DNA of 61,003 nucleotides from NCBI RefSeq assembly GCF_018139695.1, contig NZ_JAGSOG010000018.1:1-61003 (forward strand), given 5' to 3'. Origin of the DNA: Actinospica durhamensis. GTDB taxonomy: Bacteria; Actinomycetota; Actinomycetes; Streptomycetales; Catenulisporaceae. Below are positions 1 to 8,521 of the stretch, in pieces; the first letter of the stretch is position 1; each line of letters starts with the position of its first letter. The position numbers were made by a program, and so were the translations under genes. Under the pieces are notes generated by a model that ran no database searches, was not told the origin of the DNA, and worked only from the letters and a program-made list of their open reading frames with translations.

Positions 1-1236
1 GTTCCCGCCCCCGTCCCGGCCGCACCGGCGCCGCCGCCCGCGTCGATCCCCGCGCCGACCCCGGCGCCGGAGCGCGGTCTACCGGTGCCGCGGCTGCTGC
101 CGCCCGCGATCGCCGACTTCATCGGCCGGGACGAGACCCTCGGCTGGATCACCGACACCCTCGGACGCTCACGGGACGTCGCGGCGCCGGTGGTGCCGAC
201 GCTGGCCGTGTACGGGCGCGGTGGCTGCGGCAAGAGCACGCTGGCCGTGCACGCGGCGCACCGGCTGGCCCCGTACTATCCCGACGGCCAGCTCTTCGCC
301 CGGCTCAGCCACGACGGCGTCGCCCTCGACCCGGCGATCGTGCTCGGCCGCTTCCTGCGGGTGCTCGGCGTGGTCGGGGCCGCGCTGCCGCCGGACACCG
401 AGAGCCGCTCCGACCTGTTCCGACATCTGCTCGGCAGCCGCCGGATGCTCGTCGTGCTCGACGACACCGACTCGGAGCAGCAGGTGCTGCCGCTGCTGCC
501 CGGGCACGGCGGCTGCGCGGTGCTGCTGACCGGCCGCACCCGCCCGACCTGGATCCCGGCGGCCTGGCGGCGCGAGCTGACCGGCTTCGACTCGAAGCAG
601 GCCTCGACGATGCTGGCGCAGTACGTGGGGCAGGCCCGCACCACGGCCGAGCCCGAGGCCCTTTCCGACCTGCACCGGCTGACCGACGGGCTGCCGCTGG
701 CGCTGCGCGCGGTCGGCTCCCGGCTCGCCGCGCGGCCGCACATCAGCCTACGGGCCATGGCGGAGCGGCTGCGCGACAACGTCCGGCTGCTCGACGAGCT
801 CGAACACAGCGAGGTGAGCGTGCGCGCCTCGATCGCCGGGTCGTATCAGCACCTTTCCGAGGACGCCCGCAGGCTGCTGCGCCGGCTCGCGCTGATCACC
901 GCGGACGGCTTCCCCTCGCACATCGGCGTGCCGCTGCTGCAGGTCGGGCAGCGCCAGGCCGAGGACCTGATGGGGGAACTGGCCGAGCACCACTTCGTGC
1001 GGATCGAGGTGGATCCGGTCGGCGGCTGCGCGACCTGCCGGTTCCGCGGCGCGAGCCGCAGCTTCGCGCTGGAACGGCTGATGGAGGATGACGATCCGCA
1101 CGAGCGGGCCGCCGCCCTCGAACGCGTCGCCCGGTCCCGCTTCGAGGTGAACCGGATGCCGCTGCGGATCCCGGTGGCCGGGCTCGAGCTCGCCGGGCTC
1201 GAGCTGGCCGGGAACGGCGCCGTCGTCGGACACTGA
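1..1236 (+). CDS. NB-ARC ATPase, C-terminal part of a SARP/AfsR-like regulator (5' truncated by window)
   Basis: The frame is open to the first base, so the true start lies outside the window. The first 28 codons are a Pro/Ala-rich linker. A GTG at 85 could be mistaken for the start but lies inside this linker. The visible part holds a Walker A motif (GRGGCGKST), a Walker B-like LVVLDDTD and a GLPLALRAVGSRL segment, the standard NB-ARC order of AfsR/SARP-type STAND ATPases. The protein ends with Leu-rich helices and an LELAGLELAG repeat rather than a long TPR tail. In this family the missing N-terminus is usually an OmpR-like DNA-binding plus BTAD domain. Its position beside the leftward biosynthetic operon fits a pathway-specific activator. 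The ATPase call is firm; the SARP call is inferred. Confidence 0.8.
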   Translation, partial: VPAPVPAAPAPPPASIPAPTPAPERGLPVPRLLPPAIADFIGRDETLGWITDTLGRSRDVAAPVVPTLAVYGRGGCGKSTLAVHAAHRLAPYYPDGQLFARLSHDGVALDPAIVLGRFLRVLGVVGAALPPDTESRSDLFRHLLGSRRMLVVLDDTDSEQQVLPLLPGHGGCAVLLTGRTRPTWIPAAWRRELTGFDSKQASTMLAQYVGQARTTAEPEALSDLHRLTDGLPLALRAVGSRLAARPHISLRAMAERLRDNVRLLDELEHSEVSVRASIAGSYQHLSEDARRLLRRLALITADGFPSHIGVPLLQVGQRQAEDLMGELAEHHFVRIEVDPVGGCATCRFRGASRSFALERLMEDDDPHERAAALERVARSRFEVNRMPLRIPVAGLELAGLELAGNGAVVGH

Positions 1237-1254
1237 CACCGGGGATCAGACCCT

Positions 1255-2499
1255 TCAGACCCCCGGGCTCGGCTGCGGCTCCACCACGCCCGGCTGCGGC
1301 ACGGCGCGATGTTCCAGTTCGCGCTGTGCCCAGCGGGCGGTGGGCGGCACGGCGAGCCCGGTCAGCGCGAAGCCGATGCCGACGATCCACCAGCCGGGGC
1401 GGCCCAGGTCGATGCACAGCGCGATGAGCACGCTCGGGCCGATGGTGATGCCGAGGCCGAGGCCCATGCCGAACAGGCCCTGGTACTGGCCGACCGCGTC
1501 GTCCGGGGCGAGCGCGAAGGAGAGTTCGAATCCGCCCGCGGCCTGCCACATCTCGCCGAAGGTGTGCACGGCCACGGCCGCGAGCAGCACCACGAGCACC
1601 AGCCAGCCGGGGGCGCCGGAGACCAGCGAGACCGCGACGCAGGAGAGCAGGAAGGCGAAGCCGGCCCGGCGGAACGCGGCCGCGCCGGCCGGAACCGAGT
1701 CGATGCGCCGGCTCGCGCGCACCTGGAGGCAGACCACGATCGCGGTGTTGAGCAGCATCACCGCGGACACCGACCAGCGCGGCGCCGTGGTGCGTTCGAG
1801 CAGCCACAGCGGCACCGCGACGGTCAGCACCCGGTACTGCACCGCCATCAGGCCGTCCAGCACGGTGAGGGCGACGTAGGGCCGGTCGCGCAGCGCGATC
1901 CAGCGCGGCCCGGGCCGGGCCAGGCGCGGCGGCACGCTCGGCATCAGCGCCGCGGTCACCGCGCCGATGCCGTAGGAGACCGCGCTGGCCGCGATCACCA
2001 GCACGTACGCGTCCTGGGTGTCGCGCTCCACCGCCCAGGCCGCGACCAGGGCGCCGACCGCGATGCCCAGGTTCGTCACGGCCCTGAGATAGCTGCGGAA
2101 CTCGGCCGGGCGCTCGCCGCCGTACTTGGCCACCAGCGGACCGCGCGCGGCCGGGCCTGCGGACTGGGCGACGGCGCTGACCGTGGCGCACAGCAGGAAC
2201 GGCCAGAACGCCCGGCTCAGACACAGCCCGGCCATGGCCAGGCCGCCGAGCAGCAGGGTGACGCTGTAGACGCCGCGGGCGCCGAGCCGGTCGGCCAGGT
2301 GGCCGATCGGGACGCCCGCGGCCAGCGAGACCGCGCCGGCCGCACTCATGCCGAGGCCGACCTCGGCCGCGGGCAGGTGCAGCCCCTGGGTCAGGTAGAG
2401 CACACCCGCGGTCAGGTAGATGCCGTAGCCCAGCATGGTCAGCAGCGTCGCGGCCGCAAGCAGCCGCCGGGCCGCGCCCTCGGGAAGCCAGGCCGTCAC
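1255..2499 (-). CDS. MFS transporter, probable exporter of the adjacent cluster
   Basis: A protein of about 414 residues with some 12 hydrophobic helices. It has the MFS loop-2/3 signature region (GHLADRLGARGVY) and a Gly/Pro-rich second half, and resembles drug or metabolite exporters of the DHA/NarK-like group. GTG at 2499 is preferred because an AGGGGG purine run precedes it by about 8 bases; GTG at 2508 is also possible but sits directly on that run. It is the last gene of the leftward operon, 75 bases after the ketoacyl synthase III gene. It is convergent with the NB-ARC regulator, separated by 18 bases. Its role as product exporter is inferred from position. Confidence 0.85.
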   Translation of the reverse strand: MTAWLPEGAARRLLAAATLLTMLGYGIYLTAGVLYLTQGLHLPAAEVGLGMSAAGAVSLAAGVPIGHLADRLGARGVYSVTLLLGGLAMAGLCLSRAFWPFLLCATVSAVAQSAGPAARGPLVAKYGGERPAEFRSYLRAVTNLGIAVGALVAAWAVERDTQDAYVLVIAASAVSYGIGAVTAALMPSVPPRLARPGPRWIALRDRPYVALTVLDGLMAVQYRVLTVAVPLWLLERTTAPRWSVSAVMLLNTAIVVCLQVRASRRIDSVPAGAAAFRRAGFAFLLSCVAVSLVSGAPGWLVLVVLLAAVAVHTFGEMWQAAGGFELSFALAPDDAVGQYQGLFGMGLGLGITIGPSVLIALCIDLGRPGWWIVGIGFALTGLAVPPTARWAQRELEHRAVPQPGVVEPQPSPGV

Positions 2500-2574
2500 G
2501 GCCGCCACCCCCTCCCCCGCGCCGTCGGGCGCGGGCCTCGTTCACCGTGGACCTGAATCAGATCCCTGTTCAGG

Positions 2575-3576
2575 TTATCGCTCGAGCAGCGCGAGGCCGC
2601 AGTTCATCCCGCCGCCGAATCCGGCCAGCAGCACCGATTCCCCGGCGCCGATCGCCTCGGCCCGCCAGGCCTCGTCCAGCGCGATCGGGATGGAGGCGGC
2701 GCCGGTGTTGCCGTAGTGCTCGACGTTCAGGTGCATCCGGGTGTCCGGCAGCTCGAGCAGGTCGGCCAGCTCCCGCAGCATCACGCCGTTCGCCTGGTGC
2801 GGGACCAGGTGGCGCAGCTCCTCGGGGCGCAGCCTGGCCTCGTCCAGCAGCCCGTGTACGAGCTTGGGCACCTGGGCCGCGACGAACTCGCGCACGCCGC
2901 GCCCGTCCATCCGGAAGTAGTGCCCGCCCTCGCGCACCGTGCCCTCCGAGGCCGGCCGCCGGCTGCCGCCGGCCTCCACCCCGATCAGCCCGTGCTCCGC
3001 GCCGAATCCGCGCAGCCGCCCGGCGTACAGGCCGCGGCCGCGCGGCGCCGGGCCCAGCACGACCGCCCCGGCGCCGTCGCCGAACAGGATCGCGGTCTTG
3101 CGGTCCTGATAGTCCAGGATGCGCGAGTAGACGTCCGCGCCGATCACCAGCGCGAGGCCGTCCGCGGCGGCCGAGCGCAGCAGCCCGCCGGCCATGGCGA
3201 GCGCGTAGACGAAGCCGCTGCACACCGCGTTGACGTCGACCGCGGCGGCCTGGTCGGCGCCGAGCAGGTGCTGCACGAAGCTGGCGGTGGCCGGCTGCGG
3301 CTGGTCGGGGGTGGAGGTGGCCACGACGATGGTGGTGAGCTCGTGCGCGCTCACCCCGGCCGCGGCAAGGGCGCGCCGGCCGGCCTCGGCCGCGAGATCG
3401 GAGGTGGCCTGGTCGGGGGCGGCCCGGTGCCGGGCCCGGATGCCGGTCTTGCGTTCGATCCACTGCGCGTCCACGCCGGCCGGGCCGGCGATCTCCGTGT
3501 TGGACACCACCCGCGCCGGCAGGTAGGAGCCGGTGCCGAGGATGCCGATGGGCTGCTGCTGTGCGATCGCGGTCAT
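2575..3576 (-). CDS. beta-ketoacyl-ACP synthase III (FabH/CerJ-like)
   Basis: A 333-residue thiolase-fold enzyme with the full Cys-His-Asn triad: C119 in VNAVCSGFVYAL, H260 in VPHQAN and N290 in HYGNTGAAS. The GFGGGMNCG C-terminal signature is also present. Such enzymes condense an acyl-CoA with malonyl-ACP, or in secondary metabolism transfer acyl groups to other acceptors. ATG at 3576 is chosen because homology begins at IGILGTGSYLP, with AAGGA upstream; a longer open frame extends upstream through the ATP-grasp gene but is not real. Location inside a carboxylase/oxoamine synthase operon, away from fabD/acpP/fabF, argues for a specialised role rather than housekeeping fatty acid initiation. 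Confidence 0.92.
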   Translation of the reverse strand: MTAIAQQQPIGILGTGSYLPARVVSNTEIAGPAGVDAQWIERKTGIRARHRAAPDQATSDLAAEAGRRALAAAGVSAHELTTIVVATSTPDQPQPATASFVQHLLGADQAAAVDVNAVCSGFVYALAMAGGLLRSAAADGLALVIGADVYSRILDYQDRKTAILFGDGAGAVVLGPAPRGRGLYAGRLRGFGAEHGLIGVEAGGSRRPASEGTVREGGHYFRMDGRGVREFVAAQVPKLVHGLLDEARLRPEELRHLVPHQANGVMLRELADLLELPDTRMHLNVEHYGNTGAASIPIALDEAWRAEAIGAGESVLLAGFGGGMNCGLALLER

Positions 3577-3623
3577 GACTGCTGTCCGTCCTTGGGGGAA
3601 GCGGGCGTCGCGGCGCCCGGGCG

Positions 3624-4889
3624 TCAGTCGGTGTCGGGCGCGTCCGGCTCCACGGTGAACCGGACCGCCTCGACCAGTTCGCGCGCCAGCTTCTCGGCCG
3701 CCGCGGAATCCTGGGCGCCGACCACCAGGAGGCCGGCGCGGTCGCTCGACTTGCGCAGCGGGCCGAGGGTGGCGCCCGGCCGCGCGGAGAGCTCGGAGTA
3801 GATCACCGCCGGGTGGGCCGCGACCTCGTCCCAGCCCTCGATCCGCACCAGGCGGCCGGGCGGCGGGGTGAGGTAGCGCACCGCCGCGCCGCGCTGCGCG
3901 ACGAACTCCTTCGGACCCTGATAGCGGCCGAGCATGTCCTGGAACACGGTGCCGTAGAGCTCGAGGCCGGGGAAGGCGTACTCGAGCATGCGGTGGATCC
4001 AGTCGCCGCCGTAGCGGCCGTGCACCTCGCCGAGCACGACCGCCTCGTCGGTGAGCCACAGCTCCACGTGGAAGGCGCCGACGCGCAGGCCGAGCGTGCG
4101 CAGCGCGGAGGTGACGGTCTCGCGCACCCGCGCCTCGTCGGTCTCGGACAGCCCCGCGGGCAGGGTGTGGCCGATCTCGACGAAGTAGGGCGGCTCGGCC
4201 TTGTCCTTCGCGGTCACGGCGAAGACGCGCGGCTCCCCGTCCAGGAACACGCCCTCCACACTGAATTCCGGCCCTGAGACGAACTGCTCGATCAGGAAGC
4301 GGTCGGGCTCGGGCAGCTCGCCCACCGCCTCGGCCAGCAGCGCCGCGTCCCGCACCAGGCTCACCCCGATGCTGCCCATGGCGTCGCGCGGCTTGATCAC
4401 CCAGGGTCCGGCGAACTCGGCCGCGAACGCCAGCGCTTCGTCGGTGTCCGTACACAGCCGGACCCGCGGCTGGACGAATCCGGCCTCGGCCAGCGCGTTG
4501 CGGCACAGGTCCTTGGTGCGGATCCGGCGCACCGCGTCCGGCGGGTTCCCGGCCACGCCGAGCTCCTCGGCCGCCTCGGCCACCGCCACCTGCGCCATCT
4601 CCTGCAGCGCGAAGACGAGGTCGAAGCCGCGCCCGCGCCAGGCCTGCCGGGCCGCCCAGGCACGGGTGGCCGCCGGGTCGGCGAACTCCACCGCGGAGAC
4701 CGCGTCGGCCGCGTCGATCACCGTCGGGGTGGCCGCCAGCGCGGCGGCCGGCCCGGTCACGTGGGTGGCCAGGCCGTGCGCGGCGGCCTGGGCGAGCGCG
4801 TCGCCCACCATGCCCACGCTCAGGCTCACCGCCCGGGCGCCGCCCACCAGCAGCAGCGTCGGGGTGTCCGATTCCGTGTCAGTTCCCAT
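3624..4889 (-). CDS. ATP-grasp domain carboxylate-amine ligase
   Basis: A 421-residue protein with an N-terminal Rossmann-like segment (TLLLVGGARAVSLSVG) and a central ATP-grasp fold. Visible parts include PWVIKPRDAMGSIGVSLV (ATP-binding Lys and Gly/Ser loop), IEQFVSGPEFSVEGVF and the metal-site region GEVHGRYGGDWIHRM. Family members activate a carboxylate as acyl-phosphate and join it to an amine or thiol; many make dipeptides or attach amino acids to carriers in natural-product pathways. The metal-site strand reads GEVHGR where many members have E-N-R-like triads, so catalytic residues should be checked by structure. The ATG overlaps the end of the carboxylase alpha gene by 11 bases, showing translational coupling. 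The substrate is unknown. Confidence 0.88.
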   Translation of the reverse strand: MGTDTESDTPTLLLVGGARAVSLSVGMVGDALAQAAAHGLATHVTGPAAALAATPTVIDAADAVSAVEFADPAATRAWAARQAWRGRGFDLVFALQEMAQVAVAEAAEELGVAGNPPDAVRRIRTKDLCRNALAEAGFVQPRVRLCTDTDEALAFAAEFAGPWVIKPRDAMGSIGVSLVRDAALLAEAVGELPEPDRFLIEQFVSGPEFSVEGVFLDGEPRVFAVTAKDKAEPPYFVEIGHTLPAGLSETDEARVRETVTSALRTLGLRVGAFHVELWLTDEAVVLGEVHGRYGGDWIHRMLEYAFPGLELYGTVFQDMLGRYQGPKEFVAQRGAAVRYLTPPPGRLVRIEGWDEVAAHPAVIYSELSARPGATLGPLRKSSDRAGLLVVGAQDSAAAEKLARELVEAVRFTVEPDAPDTD

Positions 4890-6915
4890 GGTCCGTCCGT
4901 TCGTTCTCGAGTTGAGCGGCTGCGATCGGTGCGCCGGCGTGGTCCTCGACGAGATCGTCTCCGGCGGGTTCGAGGACGGCGAGTACCTGCCCGGCCGCCA
5001 CCGCGTCGTGCAGGGCGGCGCCGAGCGAGGCGATCACCGACCTGGCCGGGGCGACCAGGCGGTGCTCCATCTTCATCGCCTCGAGCACCAGCACGGTCTC
5101 CCCGGCCTCCACCACGTCCCCGGCCGCGTGCGGCAGGGCGACCACGGTGCCGGGCAGGGTCGACCGCAGCACATTATCCGTGTTCTGATCATTCTCCAGG
5201 CCGTACACGTGCTCGGCCAGGGCGATCCGGTACCCGTCCACGGCGAGTTCGTATCCCTCGCCGGTGCGCAGGCCGAACCAGGTGTGCGGGCCGACGCGGC
5301 CGTGCCAGAGCCGGCCGCGGGCGGCGCCGGAGACATCGAAGGGCACTTCGTCCACCGCGACCACGAGTCCGCGGCCGGAGCGGGAGAGCAGCCGGGCCAC
5401 CCGCTCCCGCTCGCCGCGGCGCACCGCGATCCGGCCCAGCGGCGCGGCCGGGTCGAGCGCGGCGCGGTCCAACGGGCCGAGGCCGCCGAACCAGGGCGAG
5501 TCGGGGTACGGGCCGCCCAGCCCGGCCATGGCCGCGGCGCAGGCCACCGCGGCCTCCTCCGGCTCGGCCGCGCCGTCCGCGACCACCCGGTCCACCAGGT
5601 GCGTGTCCATCCGGCCGGCCCGCACCCGCGGCTCGTCCAGCAGCCGGGCCAGGAAGCCCACGTTCGTGGTCAGCCCGAGCACGGCGGTGGCGCCGAGCGC
5701 GGCGCGCAGCCGGCGCAGGGCGGTGGCGCGGTCCGGGCCGTGCGCGATCAGCTTGGCCACGAGCGGGTCGTAGTGCTCCGGCGCCGCGCCCGCGTCCTCG
5801 AAGGCCGCCTCCACCCGGACCGACTCCGGCCAGCGCGCCAGCAGCGCCCGGCCCGGCGCCGGACGGAAGCCCGCGGCCGGGTCCTCGGCGTAGACACGGC
5901 ATTCGACCGCATGGCCGGTGGCCGAGATCTCCTCCTGGGCCAGCGGCAGCGGCTCGCCCGCGGCCACCCGCAGCTGCCACTCCACCAGGTCGAGGCCGGT
6001 GATCTCCTCGGTCACCGGGTGCTCGACCTGCAGGCGGGTGTTGACCTCGAGGAAGTAGAAGTCGCCGGCCGGGCCGAGGATGAACTCGAATGTACCTGCA
6101 TTGACGTACTTCAGCGCCTCGGCGCCGCGCACGGCCGCATCCAGCAGCGCCGCCCGCACCGTCGGGTCGAGTCCGGCCGCCGGGGCCTCCTCCACGATCT
6201 TCTGGTGCCGCCGCTGCAGCGAGCAGTCCCGCTCGAACAGGTGCACCACCGCGCCGTGCACGTCCCCGAACACCTGGACCTCGATGTGCCGCGGCCGGGC
6301 CACGTAGCGCTCGGCCAGCACCCGGCCGTCGCCGAACGCGGCCCGGCCGAGCCGGATCGCCTCGGCCGCCGCGTCGGCCAGCTCGGCCTCCTCGTGCACG
6401 ACCCGCATGCCCTTGCCGCCGCCGCCCGCCGTGGGCTTGAGGATCAGCGGGTAGCCGATCCGCCGCGCGTCGGCCAGCAGCGCGTCCACCGACTCGGTGG
6501 CCTCGGCCGAGCCCGGCAGCACCGGCACCCCGGCCGCGGCCATCAGGGCCCTTGCGGTGGACTTGTCGCCCATCGCGGCGATCGTCTCCGGCCGCGGCCC
6601 GACGAAGGTGAGCCCGGCCGCGAGCACCCGTTCGGCGAAGCGGGGGTTCTCGGAGAGGAATCCGTAGCCCGGGTGCACCGCGTCGCAGCCGTGCCGCACC
6701 GCCGCGTCCACCAGGGCGTCGATGTTCAGGTAGCTCTCGGCCGCCGGGGCCGGGCCGATCGGGGCCCGGGCGAAGGCGCCGAACAGGTGCTCGGCCTCGG
6801 TGTCGGCCTCGGAGTGCACGGCCACGTACTCGACGCCGAGCCGGGCACACGTGCGGGCGATCCGCCGGGCGATCTCGCCGCGGTTCGCGATCAGGACTCG
6901 CTTGAGCATCGCCAT
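4879..6915 (-). CDS. acyl-CoA carboxylase alpha subunit (biotin carboxylase plus biotin carrier)
   Basis: A 678-residue AccA3/MccA-type subunit. An N-terminal biotin carboxylase begins MLKRVLIANRGEIARRIART, followed by the glycine-rich ATP loop TAGGGGKGMRVV and the EVNTRLQVEHPVTEE signature. A linker region follows, then a C-terminal biotinyl domain with the EAMKMEH motif; the biotinyl lysine is near residue 615. It would carboxylate biotin with bicarbonate and ATP and hand CO2 to the beta subunit. ATG at 6915 overlaps the stop of the beta gene (TGATG). An internal ATG at 6909 is an alternative. A dedicated carboxylase inside a biosynthetic operon suggests production of an unusual carboxylated CoA extender. 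Confidence 0.95.
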   Translation of the reverse strand: MAMLKRVLIANRGEIARRIARTCARLGVEYVAVHSEADTEAEHLFGAFARAPIGPAPAAESYLNIDALVDAAVRHGCDAVHPGYGFLSENPRFAERVLAAGLTFVGPRPETIAAMGDKSTARALMAAAGVPVLPGSAEATESVDALLADARRIGYPLILKPTAGGGGKGMRVVHEEAELADAAAEAIRLGRAAFGDGRVLAERYVARPRHIEVQVFGDVHGAVVHLFERDCSLQRRHQKIVEEAPAAGLDPTVRAALLDAAVRGAEALKYVNAGTFEFILGPAGDFYFLEVNTRLQVEHPVTEEITGLDLVEWQLRVAAGEPLPLAQEEISATGHAVECRVYAEDPAAGFRPAPGRALLARWPESVRVEAAFEDAGAAPEHYDPLVAKLIAHGPDRATALRRLRAALGATAVLGLTTNVGFLARLLDEPRVRAGRMDTHLVDRVVADGAAEPEEAAVACAAAMAGLGGPYPDSPWFGGLGPLDRAALDPAAPLGRIAVRRGERERVARLLSRSGRGLVVAVDEVPFDVSGAARGRLWHGRVGPHTWFGLRTGEGYELAVDGYRIALAEHVYGLENDQNTDNVLRSTLPGTVVALPHAAGDVVEAGETVLVLEAMKMEHRLVAPARSVIASLGAALHDAVAAGQVLAVLEPAGDDLVEDHAGAPIAAAQLENERTDHGN

Positions 6916-8519
6916 CACATCCTGAACACGCCGAACTGCGTGTCCTGTCTCGGGGAGGTCGCGGCCATCGCCAGCGCGAGGGTGAGCCAGGACCGGGTGT
7001 CGACCGGGTCGATCACCGCGTCCACCCACAGCCGCGCGGCGAAGTACACCGGGCGGGACTGCTCGTCGTAGGCCTCGATGATCGGGCGGCGGATCGACTC
7101 CTCCTCCTCGGCCGACAGTTCGAGGCCCTGCTTGGCCAGCTGCTCGGCCCGCAGCAGCGCCATCACCGTCGCGGTCTGCTCCGCGCCGACCACGGTGGAC
7201 TTCGCGCTCGGCCACATCGCCATCAGCGTCGGGCCAAGCGGGCGGCCGCACATGGCGAAGTTGCCCGCGCCGAAACTGCCGCCGACCACGAGGCTGAACT
7301 TGGGCACCCGGGCCGTGGCCACCGCGTTGACCAGCTTCGCGCCGTGCTTGGCGATGCCCTCGGCCTCGTACTGCGCGCCCACCATGAACCCGTTGATGTT
7401 GTGCAGGAACAGCAGCGGGATGTCGCGCTGGACGCAGAGCTCGATGAAGTTGGCCGCCTTCAGCGCGCTCTCGGAGAAGAGCACCCCGTCGTTGATCAGC
7501 ACGCCGACCGGATAGCCGCCGATGTGCCCGGTGCCGCAGACCAGGGTCGTGCCGTAGCGCGCCCGGTACTCCGCCAGCTCGCTGCCGTCGAGCAGCCGGG
7601 CCAGGATCTCCCTGGCCGGGATCGGCTCGCGCAGGCCGGCGCTGACGATCCCGGCCAGCTCGGCCGGGTCGTACTTCGGCGGGCTCGGCTCGCGCGGCGG
7701 CTCGGCCAGCCGCGGCCCCGGGTTGCGCGCCACGATCTCGCGCACCAGGGCCAGGGCGTGCTCGTCGTCGAGGGCGTAGTGGTCGGCCACCGCGGACACC
7801 CGGGTGTGCAGGTCGGCGCCGCCGAGCGTCTCGGCGTCCACCACCTCGCCGGTGGCCGCCTTGACCAGCTGCGGGCCGCCGAGGAAGACGGTGCCGTTGC
7901 CGCGCACGATGACGGTCTCGTCGCACATGGTCGGGATGTACGCCCCGCCCGCCGTGCACGAGCCCATCACGGCGGCGATCTGGGTCAGCCCGAGCGCCGA
8001 CATCTCGGCGATGTTGCGGAAGATGGTGCCGAGCGTGTTCGGGCCGGGGAAGATCTCGGCCTGCAGCGGCAGGTACACCCCGCCGGAGTCGACCAGGTAG
8101 ATGCAGGGCAGCCCGTTCTGCCGGGCGATCTCCTGGGCGCGCAACTGTTTCTGCACCCCCAGCGGGAAGTACGAGCCGCCCTTGACCGTGGCGTCGTTGG
8201 CGAACACCATCACCAGGCGCCCGGCCACCACGCCGATCCCGGTCACCAGCGCGGCCGAGGGCACCGGCTGCTCGTACACCTCGTGCGCGGCCAGCTGCCC
8301 CACCTCGAGGAAGGCCGAGCCGGGGTCGAGCAGCAGCGCGAGGCGCTGACGGGCCGTGAGCTTCCCGCGCTCGGCGTGCCGCCGGTGCGAGCGCTCGTCG
8401 CCGCCGGCCAGGGCGGCGCCGCGGGCCTCGGCCACCGAGCGGCGGCGCTCGTCGAAGTCGGCGAGATTGCGCCGGAAGGCCTCCGAGCGCGGGTCGATGT
8501 ACGTACTGAGCGCGGCCAC
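6915..8519 (-). CDS. acyl-CoA carboxylase beta subunit (methylcrotonyl-CoA carboxylase-like)
   Basis: A 534-residue carboxyltransferase with N- and C-terminal crotonase-like halves. The sequence CIYLVDSGGVYLPLQAEIFP, the oxyanion-hole region MGSCTAGGAYIPTMCDE and GGSFGAGNFAMCGR follow the methylcrotonyl/geranyl-CoA carboxylase branch rather than propionyl-CoA carboxylase. GTG at 8519 gives the usual family length, and a GGCGGAG purine stretch lies upstream at the end of the preceding gene; only two bases separate the genes. The usual leucine-catabolism partners (acyl-CoA dehydrogenase, methylglutaconyl hydratase) are absent, so a branched or unsaturated acyl-CoA made for biosynthesis is a reasonable inference. 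The exact substrate cannot be read from sequence. Confidence 0.93.
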   Translation of the reverse strand: MAALSTYIDPRSEAFRRNLADFDERRRSVAEARGAALAGGDERSHRRHAERGKLTARQRLALLLDPGSAFLEVGQLAAHEVYEQPVPSAALVTGIGVVAGRLVMVFANDATVKGGSYFPLGVQKQLRAQEIARQNGLPCIYLVDSGGVYLPLQAEIFPGPNTLGTIFRNIAEMSALGLTQIAAVMGSCTAGGAYIPTMCDETVIVRGNGTVFLGGPQLVKAATGEVVDAETLGGADLHTRVSAVADHYALDDEHALALVREIVARNPGPRLAEPPREPSPPKYDPAELAGIVSAGLREPIPAREILARLLDGSELAEYRARYGTTLVCGTGHIGGYPVGVLINDGVLFSESALKAANFIELCVQRDIPLLFLHNINGFMVGAQYEAEGIAKHGAKLVNAVATARVPKFSLVVGGSFGAGNFAMCGRPLGPTLMAMWPSAKSTVVGAEQTATVMALLRAEQLAKQGLELSAEEEESIRRPIIEAYDEQSRPVYFAARLWVDAVIDPVDTRSWLTLALAMAATSPRQDTQFGVFRM

Positions 8520-8521
8520 GG

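Noticed and set aside
896-2545. Long Arg/Gly/Ala-rich frames opposite or beside the MFS gene
   Set aside because: These are GC-skewed shadow frames with no domain and unnatural composition, as seen throughout this high-GC window.
2575-4506. A 643-residue fusion frame spanning the KAS III gene and upstream DNA
   Set aside because: The extra N-terminal part is a shadow of the ATP-grasp gene in another frame; the KAS III domain starts at the ATG at 3576.
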